A stretch of 64,000 bases of DNA, taken from positions 603,501 through 667,500 of the forward strand of contig CAMXCT020001491.1 of assembly GCA_947184155.2 (NCBI GenBank). Direction: 5' to 3'. Under the pieces are notes generated by a model. It worked only from the letters and a program-made list of their open reading frames with translations. It searched no databases and was not told the DNA's origin. The position numbers were made by a program, and so were the translations under genes. Positions 10,507-21,999 of the stretch are shown here, piece by piece (the first letter of the stretch is position 1; every line of letters begins with the position of its first letter). The DNA comes from Cladocopium goreaui. Lineage: Eukaryota; Sar; Dinophyceae; Suessiales; Symbiodiniaceae.

Positions 10507-11033
10507 TCTGATCCTATCTGATGTGTATGTATATGTCTTGCATTTACTTGCTGCCTTTGGGATTCATATACTTACAGTATCTTACAGTTAGTATTTATGT
10601 ATGTTTATGCACATGCCCTTCCCAAATAGGTACAGCAGTCGATATCCCTTCCGTGTACAAGACCGCAAAATCGGACAAAATGCTAAACAAACAAATACAT
10701 GCAATCAAAAAAGTAAATATACACAGAATTAATTTCAACCATAGTTCACCTGTCTCAAAAATAAAAAAGAACCGTTGTTACTAACTCAATTTAAATTCAC
10801 ACTAGAAAAATCCCATCACAAATCCCCCGGTCCTTTTTAATCCATCGTTTCACATTTCCTCCTCGAAACAAACTATGGTTTTTCGCCCAATAAAAAACAT
10901 AGATGCCCACATCGTTTCCTGGACAAAAAAAGATGTTTCCAAACCAAAAAAAAATCGTTTGGCACCAAAAAAACATGGCATTTTCTCCCAGCAAATCATG
11001 GATTTTCCTGGGTTGTCATGGATTTTTGCAAAG

Positions 11034-11147
11034 TGGGGCCCCCTAGATAGCTAAGTTGGTTTATAACTCCAATAACTATACTTTATGGTACGTATAACTA
11101 TAGTTAATGGGGTTTATAAACCATCTTATAACTGGGGGGGCCCACAT
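11034..11147. mobile_element. F4 element
   Basis: GTGGGGCCCCCTAGATAGC to ACTGGGGGGGCCCAC with matching inner arms. Confidence 0.75.
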
Positions 11148-11163
11148 TGTGTGGCATCTTTTC

Positions 11164-11255
11164 CTGGCAAAAAGTGACCGCCAGCAACGAGGTTCGGAGC
11201 TGAAGACCTCCATCTGCGACATCTCTGTCTGGCCGCTGGGCTGTCGTGTCACCTC
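11164..11255 (-). CDS. Unassigned exon, SGQTEMSQMEVFSSEPRCW
   Basis: Acceptor CGCCAG|GAGG. EVTRQP, SGQTEMSQMEVFSSEPRCW, RSLFAR. Polar and methionine-rich, like a cytoplasmic linker. The end is taken at a GA donor; CG|GTCACT inside would shorten it. Confidence 0.42.
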
Positions 11256-11264
11256 CTGGCGTTT

Positions 11265-11318
11265 TTTGGGCCATGGCCATGGCTGAGCCATGGCTATGTT
11301 AGTCATAACCAGAGGGTA
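11265..11318. mobile_element. F1 right half
   Basis: Only GCCATGGCTATGTTAGTC to CCAGAGGGTA is present, directly downstream in plus sense of the exon at 11164-11255. Confidence 0.55.
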
Positions 11319-11329
11319 CTATTATTATT

Positions 11330-12215
11330 GTTAATATGATATATATATATTTATTTATTTATTTATTTACTGATATCATTCGTATTTTTTTGTCACAGTC
11401 CTAGTATTATGGGTATAGTATAGTATAATATACTATATGAATCATAGCATTATCATATATAATAATAATTAGTATACTATGTTATTTGTATTATGATATG
11501 TTATTTGTATTATGATATGTTATTTGTATTATTAGCATTAACTATTTATATAGATACATATCATTAGCATTAGCATTATCATAGTCATAGTTAATAATAA
11601 TAGGACTATATAGTGGTTATAGTACTGCTGTTGACTATTTCATATTATTACTATAGGTTGTTGAATTATGATCACATGATGATTATTATTAGTTATTATT
11701 GGTCACTATAATTGTATCATAGGTGGTTGCTATGTTACGGATCAGTATGAATAATACACAATTATTCTTATCAGTATTGTTAATATATTGTTATTACAAC
11801 TATAGGTGATTGATATAACTAATGACAAGCTTCAAGTCGCAGCTTCAATTATCATTACTATTCCTATTGTTGTTCTTATTACTATAGGTGGCACACCCAA
11901 TGACATAAACCTATCGTTTGGGGATGGTCTATCTATACCACCCATTAAAAAAATGTGATGACTTGGGGATGGTTCATCATTGTTGGCTTTACCACATGAC
12001 TATTATCATAACATATCACAACAATTGTGATTGATATAACTAGTGTGATTCATTTTCATTATTCATTATCAGTATTATAAATATTTTGTTATTAGAACTA
12101 TAGGTGATTGATTCACAGAATGTTGATACTACTGATACTACTGTATAACATCAGTAGTATATATATATATACATTGTTTATCATGACTATAGCTTGTTGA
12201 TATGACTAACGACCA
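11330..12215. other. AT-rich stretch without a gene
   Basis: Contains degenerate TTATTTGTATTATGATATG repeats (11480-11530) and recurring ACTATAGGTGATTGATAT blocks. No coding island or full element seen. Confidence 0.6.
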
Positions 12216-12231
12216 TCGTAACAACAGCTAC

Positions 12232-12323
12232 GCTTTTCACGACGTGGAAAAAGCTCCTCCACGACATAGGCAGCCCGGAACTCGGAGCGCAGCACTTCAT
12301 CCAGGTTTAACGAGCGGGTGCTC
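12232..12323 (-). CDS. Unassigned exon, LDEVLRSEFRAAYVVEELF
   Basis: Acceptor CACCAG|GAGC, donor C|GTAGCT. STRSLN, LDEVLRSEFRAAYVVEELF, PRREK. Clear codon bias. It may belong to the N-terminal part of the channel gene downstream, but that is only position. Confidence 0.55.
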
Positions 12324-12419
12324 CTGGTGCTAAGGGGTTGTGGATGGGTCACAAGTTCAAGCGGTGAAGATGTGGGTTTTGTATCTATACAGAGGCATAT
12401 ATATACTCATATGTAGATA

Positions 12420-12540
12420 TATGACATACATAGATAGATTGATTGATAGATTGATAGATTGATAGATAGATTAGTAGATGAGTAGATTAGTAGATTAGAT
12501 AGATAGACATATAGGCTATACATATATATATAGAGGCATA
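12420..12540 (+). repeat. GATAGATT microsatellite
   Basis: GATTGATAGATT and GTAGATTA units, degenerate. Confidence 0.85.
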
Positions 12541-12899
12541 TTGGGAGTCTTTAACTAAATTGATCCCATGACTCGGATGATTTGGAATACCCCCGGTCTG
12601 ACCGTTTGGAAACCTCCATAGCGAATATATCGATTCTAAAATGGGGTAGTTTGGATTATTTTTCATGATATCAACTATATCAATTCTACGGGTAATTTTT
12701 CGCTAGTATGGATTATCTAACAAGGTTTTATAGTGTTCTTTTTGTTAAGATGATATGGGGGTTACGTTTTTTTGATGGGGCACATTGGTGGGCAAACACG
12801 GAGATTTTTCTTGGCCACCCATGGGTGATTCACTGGTCAATTCCTCGAGAAATTTCAATTCACAGGATCCGGTGGAAGTCGATCCGTGGCTGGGAAACC

Positions 12900-13025
12900 T
12901 ACCATCTGGTTATGACTAACCTTTCGCCATGGAAAAATCCACCATTTATAATAGGTAAACCATAGGTAAACCATCTATAAATAGGCCATGGCTTCCATGG
13001 CTATGTTAGTCATAACCAGAGGGTA
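12900..13025. mobile_element. F1 element, TATGACTAAC subtype
   Basis: The left end is TACCATCTGG, one mismatch, and the right end is intact. The inner part has a duplicated AGGTAAACCAT. Confidence 0.82.
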
Positions 13026-13137
13026 AATGGAGGTTGATTTAGCTGGGAAAATCATTGATCAGTTGATTTAGTTTTAGTTTCTAGCTGGGGAAAAAAATGG
13101 GGCTAGGTTTATAGTTTCTAGCTGGGAAAATCATCTA

Positions 13138-13226
13138 TCATTGGATTGGTTTGGGAAAATCTACACCGGAAACCATGGTCTTTACCATCAAATATAGGGC
13201 TTTCCGGTTAAAATTTTCCCATCATC
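13138..13226. mobile_element. F7 palindrome, diverged
   Basis: TCATTGGATTGGTTTGGG arm and a decayed partner TTTTCCCATCATCCAAT. Confidence 0.55.
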
Positions 13227-13857
13227 CAATTCTCTGAATCTATGAATCTATAATGATTACCATAGTTGATTCATAGATGTTCCATAAAGTACTATCATGT
13301 TCTATGAACATATAGTTGTTCTATGGGTAACACTATACGAATCTATAAATTACTGTCCATGACCATGTTCTAAATTACCAGAGGGTAACACGATATGAAA
13401 GAACCGGACCAAGTTCTTGCTTGGTGTTACTTCGAACCTGCCCAATTTTCTTGGGTCACTTCCCCTCTGGTTCGCAATATATACATGACTGGCTCATAAA
13501 TTTCTACTGGGATATAATCGTTTCCTTCAAAAATGGCTAGGAAATATGATACTGAAACTATCACGAGAATCACTCCTGTAAAGTATCATGCTATATTCCC
13601 CTTGCCAAGGTTTACCCATAGTTCTATCAGCATCTATCAACTATATCCCACGTAAAATTCACAGTTACCCCCCAACATCTTGGATAGTAACCTCCAATAA
13701 ATCATAATAAAATCAGATAATTCCAGTTTAAATTCCCATGTCAGTCTTGCTAGTTTAACCCCCAAACCTTTCATACCCACATAAATATGCATTTTTTAAG
13801 AAACAACACAGATCCAAAATATCCATAAATCAATAATTGTAGTGGTTTATTCTTCTC

Positions 13858-13968
13858 CAGTTCTCCAATCGCCAGCAACTTCCAGTTCTCCCGCATTCCC
13901 AGCCGAGGCACGATCGCAGGAATTGACCTTGCGGACTCAAGGGGCTCGAGTCGGCATCCGAGATACAC
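13858..13968 (-). CDS. Unassigned exon, VYLGCRLEPLESARSIPAIV
   Basis: After CCCAAG|GTGT the frame reads VYLGCRLEPLESARSIPAIV then PRLGMRENWKLLAIGELE. The frame is open upstream as well. Left edge approximate. Confidence 0.42.
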
Positions 13969-14040
13969 CTTGGGCGGCGCATGGCGCATGGCGGCGCTTG
14001 GATTTAGGACATGGGACTTCTGAATCTGGGTAAATGAAAT

Positions 14041-14144
14041 CATATTTCACTAACCTGAATTAAGGCTATCTTGGGGATGATTTCCCTTATTAACCATGAT
14101 TCCAGTGAGGGAGAACAGTGAGGTCGTTATAATTTACCCAGATG
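14041..14144. repeat. F5 interspersed repeat
   Basis: About 105 bp beginning ATTTCACTAACCTGAATTAA and closing GAGGTCGTTATAATTTACCC. Not palindromic. Two close copies elsewhere in the window. Confidence 0.7.
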
Positions 14145-14275
14145 AATGCGATATAACCTGGTTTGTTCGCCGTGATAAAGCGAACCAAGCTTTTGATATT
14201 TGGGTAAATTGGGAATGAAATATGGTAACATGTTTAGTAACTTCATGCAATTTTGCCATTGAAAATCTATCAATA

Positions 14276-14326
14276 GCTGATTGGTGGTTAAGCCACCCAT
14301 CTGGAAAAAAAAACGTCGATTCCATT
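14276..14326. mobile_element. F2 left-end fragment
   Basis: CTGATTGGTGGTTAAGCCACC and the start of the inner part; no right end follows. Confidence 0.45.
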
Positions 14327-14367
14327 ACAATCATCGTCTCAGGCAGGCTTTTTCAACTGACAAAAAT

Positions 14368-14477
14368 TACCCTCTGGTAAAGTAACATAGCTATTGAAAA
14401 TTGCCATATAAATAGTTGATTTACCCCTTAATAGCATGGTGATTTTCCATAGTTTTTTGTATGTTTGCCAGAGGGTA
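14368..14477. mobile_element. F1 element
   Basis: Full copy; the right arm has the ATAGTTTTTTGTATG form also seen at 34016 and 40153. Confidence 0.85.
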
Positions 14478-15231
14478 ATGGAGCTGTAGCACGCTGTAGC
14501 CGTATAGATGGTTGCTAAGGTTTCACAGTGATGATCCAAATGAAGCGATTGAAATCCCCGAGCTAGGCCGAAGTTGCTGGGAAAATCATTGAACTAAATG
14601 GGGAAATTTCCGGCAAACCATGTTTGATTACCGGAGGGTGCAGGAAACCATCGTCAAGACGAAAGGCGAATTGGGAGGTCCTTTTTACATGGTCTCGTAA
14701 GTGGGGTTGAATCACTGCTGTGATTGTTTGAAGATCAGATACGCATTGCTGATCATTCCGAAGTGGCTGTGGAACACAGAGTCATAGGAGTTCTATGGTA
14801 GGATTGGTTGAACCCGGTTGAAGCCAGCCGCGTTTTGCAGCTGCTGGCTTTTTGGCCCTTTTCTTATCCCCGCACCCATGAGAATTACACCCCAATGCAA
14901 AGATCACAAGACTGGAAAAGAACAACATCTCCGACATCTCCCTCTCCTTCATGTGGAGGTTCCCTGAAATGGGGTGCCCCAATAGCTGGATGGTTTATGG
15001 AACATCCCAATCAACATGGGTCATTAAACGTCCCAATATGTCCCATTGAACATCACCCAACCATGAGGTCTATCAATGGCTCAATGGCCAGTAAAGGGTG
15101 GTTTTTCAATATCCCTTAAAAATGGCACATTTACCAATCAAAAATTGAACATTACTTATCATTTACCATTATGATTATCATTAGCTGGAGGGTTTATGGA
15201 ACATCCCAATCAAAAATTGATGATTTAGAGA

Positions 15232-15341
15232 TACCCTCTGCTAATGACTAACATAGATATTGAAAATGGCCATAGAAATAGTGAGTTTTCCCATTAAAAA
15301 TTGTTATGTTCCATAGTTATGTTAGTTTAGAGGCAGGGGTA
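15232..15341. mobile_element. F1 element, decayed right end
   Basis: The left end is TACCCTCTGCTAATG; the right is TTTAGAGGCAGGGGTA. Confidence 0.68.
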
Positions 15342-15358
15342 CCCCCATTTTATGAAAC

Positions 15359-15417
15359 CTCTTCAGTGCAGGTCTCCCGAGGAACTCTTTGCTCCCAAAC
15401 TTGAGCAACTCCGCGGT
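15359..15417 (-). CDS. Unassigned exon, TAELLKFGSKEFLGRPALK
   Basis: Acceptor GCCAG|ACCG, donor AG|GTTTCA. TAELLKFGSKEFLGRPALK-R. A plus frame is open too (SPEELFAPKLEQLRGLARSA), but minus agrees with the neighbours. Confidence 0.42.
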
Positions 15418-16302
15418 CTGGCGCGGTCAGCAAAAATCAGGTTCTGTTCAGATAAATTTCAAGGAGTCCTAACTAGTTGATAACTAGTTGAAGATAACTA
15501 ATGTTAACTTATTTGCTATGATAACTAATTTGTGTTGTTGATAACTAATGTTAATCATAATTGAAATCATAACTAATGTTAAGATCTTTGTTCATAAACA
15601 ATATTACTATAATATAAATCCGTCATTATTGATAACCACCACTGTTGCTATACATGATCAATACCCATTATGAATATCCAAGATTCATATCCATCAATAT
15701 CCATGAATGTCTAGCACCTGCTCAAGTAAGTTAAGTCGTAATGGAGCGTCCCCAACTGCATTCCTCCTGCCAGCAATGTCCAACACCAACAAGCCTTTTG
15801 TCGGCATTGGTTTGGCCAAACTAAAATTACCAATGACTATAACCAAGGGTCAATTGGCATTTGTCATTCAATGCAGCACCCACCCATTGGCCCCATCACC
15901 ATCCACCTTGCTTCCCAGCTTCCTCAGTCGGAAGGCCAGAGGATTTAGGTCAGGTCTTCTATGTGTTTGATCACAGCATCATTGGCACATTGGGGTGGGT
16001 TCAGGGACACCAAAACCGGAAACCATGGTTCTTACAGTTCTTACCTCCAATTTGTGAGGCTCCTGCAGGTTGTCCGATTGTCCCTTCAAAGAATTCATAG
16101 GATAAAAGCACCACTATGCCACCTGCATCCACTTGCAGTTGACAATTCCAAGGAGTCGACATATCTTATCATATCTTAAAGTTCACATCCGGTTCTGGCA
16201 ATTTAACAAGTTGTTCTGGAAGCCATGGCCCATTGATAGTAGCCATTTACCTAATATTTACCCTTATATTTACCTATAAAAAAGTTAGGTTAACATGGTA
16301 GG

Positions 16303-16415
16303 TACCCTCTGGTAAACTAACATGACTATGGAAAATCACCATGCTATTGGGTAAATCAACTATTTCGACTGGGCCATTTTCCAGTTCGCAAACTGTTGGT
16401 TTAACAGGCCGGGTA
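16303..16415. mobile_element. F1 element with GGCC-variant end
   Basis: The left end is standard and the right is TTTAACAGGCCGGGTA. It adjoins the candidate exon at 16427. Confidence 0.82.
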
Positions 16416-16426
16416 GTAGTCCCTCA

Positions 16427-16530
16427 CCCTCCAAATTCTCCAAGGATCTGGTCGCTTCCGACGCGCCACAGAGACGGCCACGCGGGCATGGCGTCGGCGC
16501 GTCGGCCCGGTCGCCGCTTCGGCCCTTTGG
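16427..16530 (-). CDS. Candidate exon, PAWPSLWRVGSDQILGEFG
   Basis: One frame has ATG and reads MPAWPSLWRVGSDQILGEFG before a GTGAGG donor; another reads RADAPTPCPRGRLCGASEAT. Both are GC-rich. It abuts the variant (GGCCGGGTA) end of F1 copy 16303-16415. Confidence 0.35.
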
Positions 16531-16603
16531 AAGGGCGGCTTGGTGGAGAGATGTCAAGGGGAAAAAACTGGGGGAAAAATCAGGTTTTGGAGCTGGGTTT
16601 TGA

Positions 16604-16665
16604 GATGTTTTGATGGGTTTTGGTGGGTTTTGATGGGTTTTGATGGGTTTTTGATGGGTTTTGGA
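16604..16665 (+). repeat. TGATGGGTTT decamer repeat
   Basis: Five to six units of TTTTGATGGG with one TTTTGGTGGG. Confidence 0.85.
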
Positions 16666-16809
16666 AGCTCTTCAGAATCTTGGGCCGATGGATGCTGCTA
16701 CCGCACCGTAATTAATGGTTTCCTTCAGTTTAGGTGTCACTTAAATGTGCTTTTTGGCGCAAGCGCGGTGATTGCAGCGATTGCGTGGCTGGCGTGGCTG
16801 GTATGGCTG

Positions 16810-17450
16810 GTGCCGAGGTGAAATCATGAACACTGCAGCCAAAACACCGCAGCAAGTCAAGTTTGGATTGGTGAGCCCCGGTCTCTGCACCCGTTAACGC
16901 GGTAAGGTAGTACTGTAACTAGTGGTTCGGTGGTTCTGGGTGAAAATCCTCCAGATTAGAAATTTTGATGACATTGAATTATGAAAATTGTCACTGCCAG
17001 AAAATTATGTAAAATTCTTCCAGAATTATGAAAATTATGACATTGTCCACTGCCACTTTTCTTGTGGAAGTCACCAATGGTGCCATGCCATGAGAATCCC
17101 AGTCGGTCGGTGGGATCCTGGATCTTCTCATGCCCGATTCATTACGTGAAACTTCAAAGATACTTTCAGGAAAATGATGGAAACTTGCCTTCCAAGATAA
17201 TTCCAGGTGTTTTTCGTGATGTTTACACCGGTGCATCCACGACCTCACTGGTGACCCTGGTGTCTACCGTTTTCTTCGTATGCTGCTGGTTGGAATCCAG
17301 ATTCACCAGATCCCAATCCACCTCTCATCAGGCCCCAACCTGCTTTCACGCCAAGGTGAACAACAGGGCCGGTAAAACAAGGGAAAACCCTTCCGGAAAC
17401 GAAGGGTGTCCAACATACTCCAACATCATTGTCATTTAACATCCAAACAC
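16810..17450. other. Stretch with weak coding signal
   Basis: A plus frame of 125 codons from 17062 and several minus frames overlap. GC content is intermediate. No frame is favoured. Confidence 0.35.
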
Positions 17451-17529
17451 AGGGGGCGCGTTTTGTGATTTTTAAATCTTTGGGATTGGTGGGCTCAATT
17501 CCCTGGAGAAAATGCTGCTGAACGTACTG

Positions 17530-17720
17530 GGATCAGCATTTCTCGTGTTGGAAATTCTCTGGAGATGTCTGGAGATCTGTTCGGCTATCATCCGTTCCAC
17601 CTTTGGACGGTCCATCAAGTTGCACAACAAGCAGAACAAGCAGAACAAGCAGCGACTCCCAGCCCAAATCCCCATCCGATGCGCGGCTTTTGGGAGGCTC
17701 AAAGACCATCTGCACACTGT
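17530..17720 (-). CDS. Possible coding island around an AACAAGCAG repeat
   Basis: Minus frame reads KVERMIAEQISRHLQRIS; a plus frame is open for 128 codons (LEILWRCLEICSAIIRST). The plus frame crosses a 9-bp tandem repeat and has no clear splice sites. Neither is convincing alone. Confidence 0.22.
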
Positions 17721-18373
17721 ACAAGTCTATTTCCAGGCTCCGTTCCGCAAGTTTTCAGGGATGGGATCCCCATTCCCCTGCATGGTTTGTAGGGGGTCCC
17801 ATTGGAAGGCCCTGAAAAATGCCACTGATCTTCTGCCCAAAACTGCGGGGGGGGGTGGCAGAAATCATCACTGCCTGATCTCCCGATGCCAGGCATGAAA
17901 AAAATCACGGCACATCGCAGCCAGAGCTGTACATGGCCATAAAACTTTTCGATTGAAGATTCCAGCCAGTTTGCTCACTGGAAATTGAAGGACCTGAACT
18001 CCAAGATATGGCTCCGGGAAATAAGTTTTTTCTCCAGTTCTTAGTCCATTGAGGGGTTTTCGCCCATTCAAATTGTGGTAACACAACGCTGTTTGTCTCG
18101 CAAAAACAGCTACAATAACTAGTTTTTCTCACCTAGTCGCAGCTTATCCTCATTCTCATTCCAACTGTTCGGGCCCGATTCCAAGCACGAACAAAAGTGT
18201 TTCAACATGACAGAAAAAGACGAAATCTGAAACTAAGCACTTCAAAGTTCGTTTCCAGCCCTTAGCTGGAATTCTATGGAATTCTACCAGATATTTCCAG
18301 TCAGATTCCAGCAATTTCCAGGTCGCGTCGCTGTTTCCACCGCGCGTCAGGTCTTCCAACGCCGCGCCGCGGC

Positions 18374-18468
18374 CTTTTCCGCCGGCACCTCAGGGCACAC
18401 CTCCATGGCACGCAGGAACTGCCGCAGCAGCAGACCGCGCTCCTTGCGATGCGAAGGCCATGCGGAGC
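18374..18468 (-). CDS. Unassigned exon, ERGLLLRQFLRAMEVCPEVP
   Basis: Acceptor CAACAG|GCTC. SAWPSHRK then ERGLLLRQFLRAMEVCPEVP then AEK before a possible AAG|GCCGCG donor. If that donor is not used the frame ends eight codons later at TGA, which would make this a last exon. Confidence 0.55.
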
Positions 18469-18545
18469 CTGTTGTTATCATCGTGCTGGCCGTCATTGTT
18501 ACTGTCCTCCTGATCAGATCTTCTTCCTTTTTCATTTTTCTGTGT

Positions 18546-18600
18546 CTTCTTCTTCTTCTTCTTCGTCGTCGTCGTCGTCGTCGTCTTCTCCTTCTTCTTT
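18546..18600 (+). repeat. CTT/CGT trinucleotide repeat
   Basis: (CTT)n then (CGT)n then (CTT)n; reads poly-Asp/Glu on the minus strand, next to but outside the exon at 18374-18468. Confidence 0.88.
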
Positions 18601-19173
18601 AGTCTTTAAATTGGCCACGTTGGGCTCTCCCCCTAGCTTGAGACAATTGAAAACAAAACTATATGTACTCTTGCCTGGAAATGGAACGCGCGCCATCTCA
18701 AAAAATGATGCTCTTATCGTACTTGTTGAACATGGAGATTTTGTTTGTTGCCATGGTTGCTGCATATTGCTGCAACCTATGGGCCAAAAGCCCTGCTACT
18801 CTGCTGTTTGGTCCCGAAAACATAGCTGATATGATATAGTGGTCCTGGATTCCAAAGAAAATGTGAGAAAGTGTGAGAGGTCGCAATCCTGAATGTGAAA
18901 AAGATAATCTTAGATAGTAGCGGGCATACCTTAATTAATACTACTGCAGTCGTGTTTGAAAAAGATACGTGTTTACCGTAAAAACCACATGTTTGACCCA
19001 TCCTCTGGCCAGTGCTGGCTATATCCCCATTAAATCCCCCATTGAATCAGCATAGATTCCCATAAAATCCCATAAATATCCCATAAATATCCCATCAATA
19101 TCCCATTAACTCCCATTAATATCCTCCAAATGTCCCAATTTCTCCCAGAAAAAAAAAAGGAAAAAGGATTCAC

Positions 19174-19259
19174 CTGGTGCGCGGGACCTTAGGTCCCACG
19201 CCGTCCTTCATGGCTTTCTGTTTCACCTCGTCACCTTTGAAGTCCCAGTCTTCCCAGTC
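19174..19259 (-). CDS. Unassigned exon, DWEDWDFKGDEVKQKAMKDG
   Basis: Acceptor ACCCAG|GACT, donor AG|GTGAAT. DWEDWDFKGDEVKQKAMKDG then VGPKVPRTR. An earlier acceptor would add a few residues (MTPSSTQ). Confidence 0.6.
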
Positions 19260-19431
19260 CTGGGTGGAGCTGGGTGTCATTCCTGATGTTTTTTTTCTGA
19301 ACAAAAGTTCGTGGAAAAAGTGAGGATTTATAGAATTGGCATTTTTTGCGAACTTTTGAAGAAACATAACAAATCCTAGCTATAAGATCTATAGGCTAAT
19401 ATTCAGACTTTAGTTGGGATTTATAGAAGAT

Positions 19432-19536
19432 TACCTTTTGGTAAATTAACATAGACCCTGCCAGATAGGGGTTGGAAGACTAGTTTCCACTATAAATTGG
19501 TCATTTTCAGGATCTATGTTAATTTCCCAGAGGGTA
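19432..19536. mobile_element. F1 element, CATAGACCCTG subtype
   Basis: Inner arms ACATAGACCCTGCCAG and GGATCTATGTTAA differ from the main type; shared with 27581 and a relic at 24899-24990. Confidence 0.8.
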
Positions 19537-19921
19537 TGTTCTATAAATCCCAACTTAAGAGTAGATTTGATGTGGGATTTACCCTGGCTGCCAGCATGTA
19601 GGGATGGTGGAACAATCATGAAAAAACATCACTGATGACTGGGGGATGGTGCAAATGGCAGCCGGGGTTTCCTACATTAATAATGATCATATCAATCACT
19701 ATATCTATAATGATAATGATTGATAATTATCACTATAGTTTTAAAAAATTACCTTATCATCCACTATAAGCGAATATTCTCCACTTTTACATAGTGATGA
19801 TGATATCATCCACTTTTTTTGTTAATAGTATGGTATACTTAAAATAGCTATTACCCACTGTTATCCACAGTAGATCAGCATATCATCAGCCTCCCATTGT
19901 TCCCCAAATCAAAAAAAACAC

Positions 19922-20018
19922 CGTCGCGGCGATTGCGTCCTTCAAAGTGAACTTCTTCAGGTCGCGCTGCTCCTCCCAGTCGTTCCAACCCTTCTTCTGC
20001 ACCGCGTCTGCGCAGAGC
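19922..20018 (-). CDS. Unassigned exon, KKGWNDWEEQRDLKKFTLK
   Basis: Acceptor GTACAG|GCTC, donor ACG|GTGTTT. LCADAVQ, then KKGWNDWEEQRDLKKFTLK, then DAIAAT. It shares a W-x-D-W plus charged pattern with the next exon (QDWEDWDFKGDEVKQKA), so the two may be related repeats of one domain. Strong coding signal; family unknown. Confidence 0.6.
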
Positions 20019-20089
20019 CTGTACGACGCAACGTGGAACCGGACAACGTGGAACATGAAAAATGAACCGTTTTCAAGAACACAGAGAGA

Positions 20090-20245
20090 GATATAATATA
20101 TATATATATATTTGTTTATTTATGTATTTATCTATTTGTTTATTTGTTTATTTATTTATCTGTTTATTAGTTTATTATTTATTTATCTATTCAACTCTCT
20201 CTCTCTCTCTATATGTATATATATATATATATGTGTGCGTGTTTT
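20090..20245 (+). repeat. TTTA, TC and TA microsatellites
   Basis: (TA)n, TTTATTTG units, (TC)n and (TA)n in sequence. Confidence 0.88.
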
Positions 20246-20466
20246 GGAGGCTCCGGTGTGAGTTGTTCATAGTTGTTCGGAAGAATAGACGCCTCGGGTG
20301 GGTCTGTCCGTGGCTGTCGACCTGTTCTGAAGTCACCAGGAGTCACGAGAAAAATGTTGTGTCTGGGATGTTTGTTATCACAGCCCAGAAGATAGTGATC
20401 ACCAAACTCTCACTTCTTTTTGAGTTACCGTTTTTGCTGGGGCTTTCCAAGGCCAAACAATTCCAA

Positions 20467-20523
20467 GACACAAGTAGTACAAGTAGTACAAGTAGTACAA
20501 GCAGTACAAGTAGTACAAGTAAT
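20467..20523 (+). repeat. ACAAGTAGT nonamer repeat
   Basis: Six tandem units of ACAAGTAGT, one with GCAGT. Confidence 0.9.
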
Positions 20524-20592
20524 GTGGGTAGAACAATAATAAACCATCCCCCAGTCATCACCATTCAAGTCCTGGTCCTTGCGACATCTGGC

Positions 20593-20644
20593 CCTCGATT
20601 CCCAGCCTCAGCACCCGTGCAGCTTTGCCGCTCCAGACAGGGCC
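20593..20644 (-). CDS. Unassigned exon, GPVWSGKAARVLRLGIE
   Basis: Acceptor TTCAAG|GGCC, donor G|GCCAGA (GC type). GPVWSGKAARVLRLGIE. The frame is open on both sides (MDFK before, GQMSQGPGLEW after). Confidence 0.42.
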
Positions 20645-20869
20645 CTTGAAATCCATCGGCAGCTCTTCCTGTCGGTCTGTCGCTGTGGTCAGAAATGTCT
20701 CTTTTTTGGCATGTCAATATGTCCATCATATCCTCCATTCTCCTTCCCCTTAAGCATGTCTAGATATTTAAAAAAAAACATGTCAAGTGATCAAGTGTGC
20801 TTATTCAAACGTAGGAAATCTAAGGAAATCCAAGGAAATGCCACCATTTGACTCCAGATTTCATGTAGC

Positions 20870-21005
20870 CAAGTGGGTAGGGGGTCAAAAGTGTGGCCAA
20901 TGCATCTGCGATCCCCGCTGATACAAGTTTGACCCATAGCCAAGACCGCCTCGAAAAGTCTTGCCACGACCCTCCATTGGACCATGGCATGTGTGCACCA
21001 CTTGA
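20870..21005 (-). CDS. Coding island, frame unresolved
   Basis: All three minus frames are open for 30 or more codons, for example QWRVVARLFEAVLAMGQT and GKTFRGGLGYGSNLYQRG. Composition is GC-rich relative to its surroundings. No splice pair singles out a frame. Confidence 0.28.
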
Positions 21006-21036
21006 CCAGTAAATGACATATCTTGATATCACTGGC

Positions 21037-21172
21037 CATTTCAGGAACCTAAATTGGAGGTACCTACCATATATAAGGCCTATGTAAGGGCTATGTAAGG
21101 GGATATACCCCCAAAATATGGTCTGATATGGTACAGTACCTCCATTTTAGGATCCTGGAATTCCCATTGATG
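21037..21172. mobile_element. F3 element
   Basis: Complete copy: ATTTCAGGAACC to GGATCCTGGAATTCCC, with the uninterrupted GGAGGTACCTACC site. Confidence 0.78.
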
Positions 21173-21270
21173 ATACAGCTACGTCATGAAAAAACCATGG
21201 AAGTTCAACAAAAATTGTCTTTAAAAAAAAGCAGTTCATCCATCTTGCTGGGCCAGAAGATATCTACAAT

Positions 21271-21384
21271 GTGGGGCCCCCCAGTTGTAAGTTGGTTTGC
21301 AAACCCCATTAAGTATAGTTATAAGTACGATAAACCATAGTTATTGGAGTTATAAACCAACTTAGCTAACGAACTGGGGCACCA
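21271..21384. mobile_element. F4 element
   Basis: GTGGGGCCCCCCAGTTG to GAACTGGGGCACC. Confidence 0.75.
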
Positions 21385-21402
21385 CCTTTTTTTATGCGCC
21401 GC

Positions 21403-21481
21403 CTGAAAGTACTTCACGGTGCTTTTCAGGATCTCCTTCTCCTGCGGCCAGACCGCCGCAGATGGGTTGGTGACCTTCAAA
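21403..21481 (-). CDS. Unassigned exon, AVWPQEKEILKSTVKYFQ
   Basis: Acceptor GTCCAG|TTTG, donor CAG|GCGGCG (GC type). Reads LKVTNPSA then AVWPQEKEILKSTVKYFQ, a helical charged segment. One of the clearer unassigned exons. Confidence 0.55.
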
Positions 21482-21916
21482 CTGGACAGCAGAGTAGCCC
21501 TTTTCCATAGCTAAACAGACAGAAAGCTATGGAAAATCCACCTACCAGTAATTTTTAGATCGTTTCCCAGGAAAAAAAAAATATGGATTTCCACGGCTAT
21601 GAAAGGGTTTTCTGGAGGGTATCCAAAGGCAACTGATGGAATGGCAGTATTCAAAAAGCTGATTTCATCCACGCTTATCATTAAATGAGTTGAAAAAGCT
21701 ACCAGATCATTGATCACTTGACCCAGGCTCGATTGATTGTTGCAGTGTTTCAGGGGCATAGGGAACCCGGGAACCCCACCATTGATGGCTGCATGGATTG
21801 TGCCTCTGCCCATTCCTTCAAGGTGCATCCATTCCTAGAGCGAAATTCGAGAGCTCAGTGGGAGGGCTGGTTTTTTTCTTTCAAGAAATCACCCAGAGCC
21901 CGGGGCACTTTCATAA

Positions 21917-21999
21917 TGATCCTCTGGTAAACTAACATAGCTATGGAACATCATTTTTGATGGGTAAATCTCACTATAGATAGGTAAATCATAATTATC
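21917..21999. mobile_element. F1 left part, cut by F2
   Basis: Starts GATCCTCTGGTAAACTAACA and runs for about 80 bp until an F2 copy begins at 22000. F2 probably inserted into it. Confidence 0.55.

Noticed and set aside
17512-17898. 128-codon plus-strand frame
   Set aside because: Crosses a 9-bp tandem repeat, lacks splice sites and lies against the direction of all supported exons.
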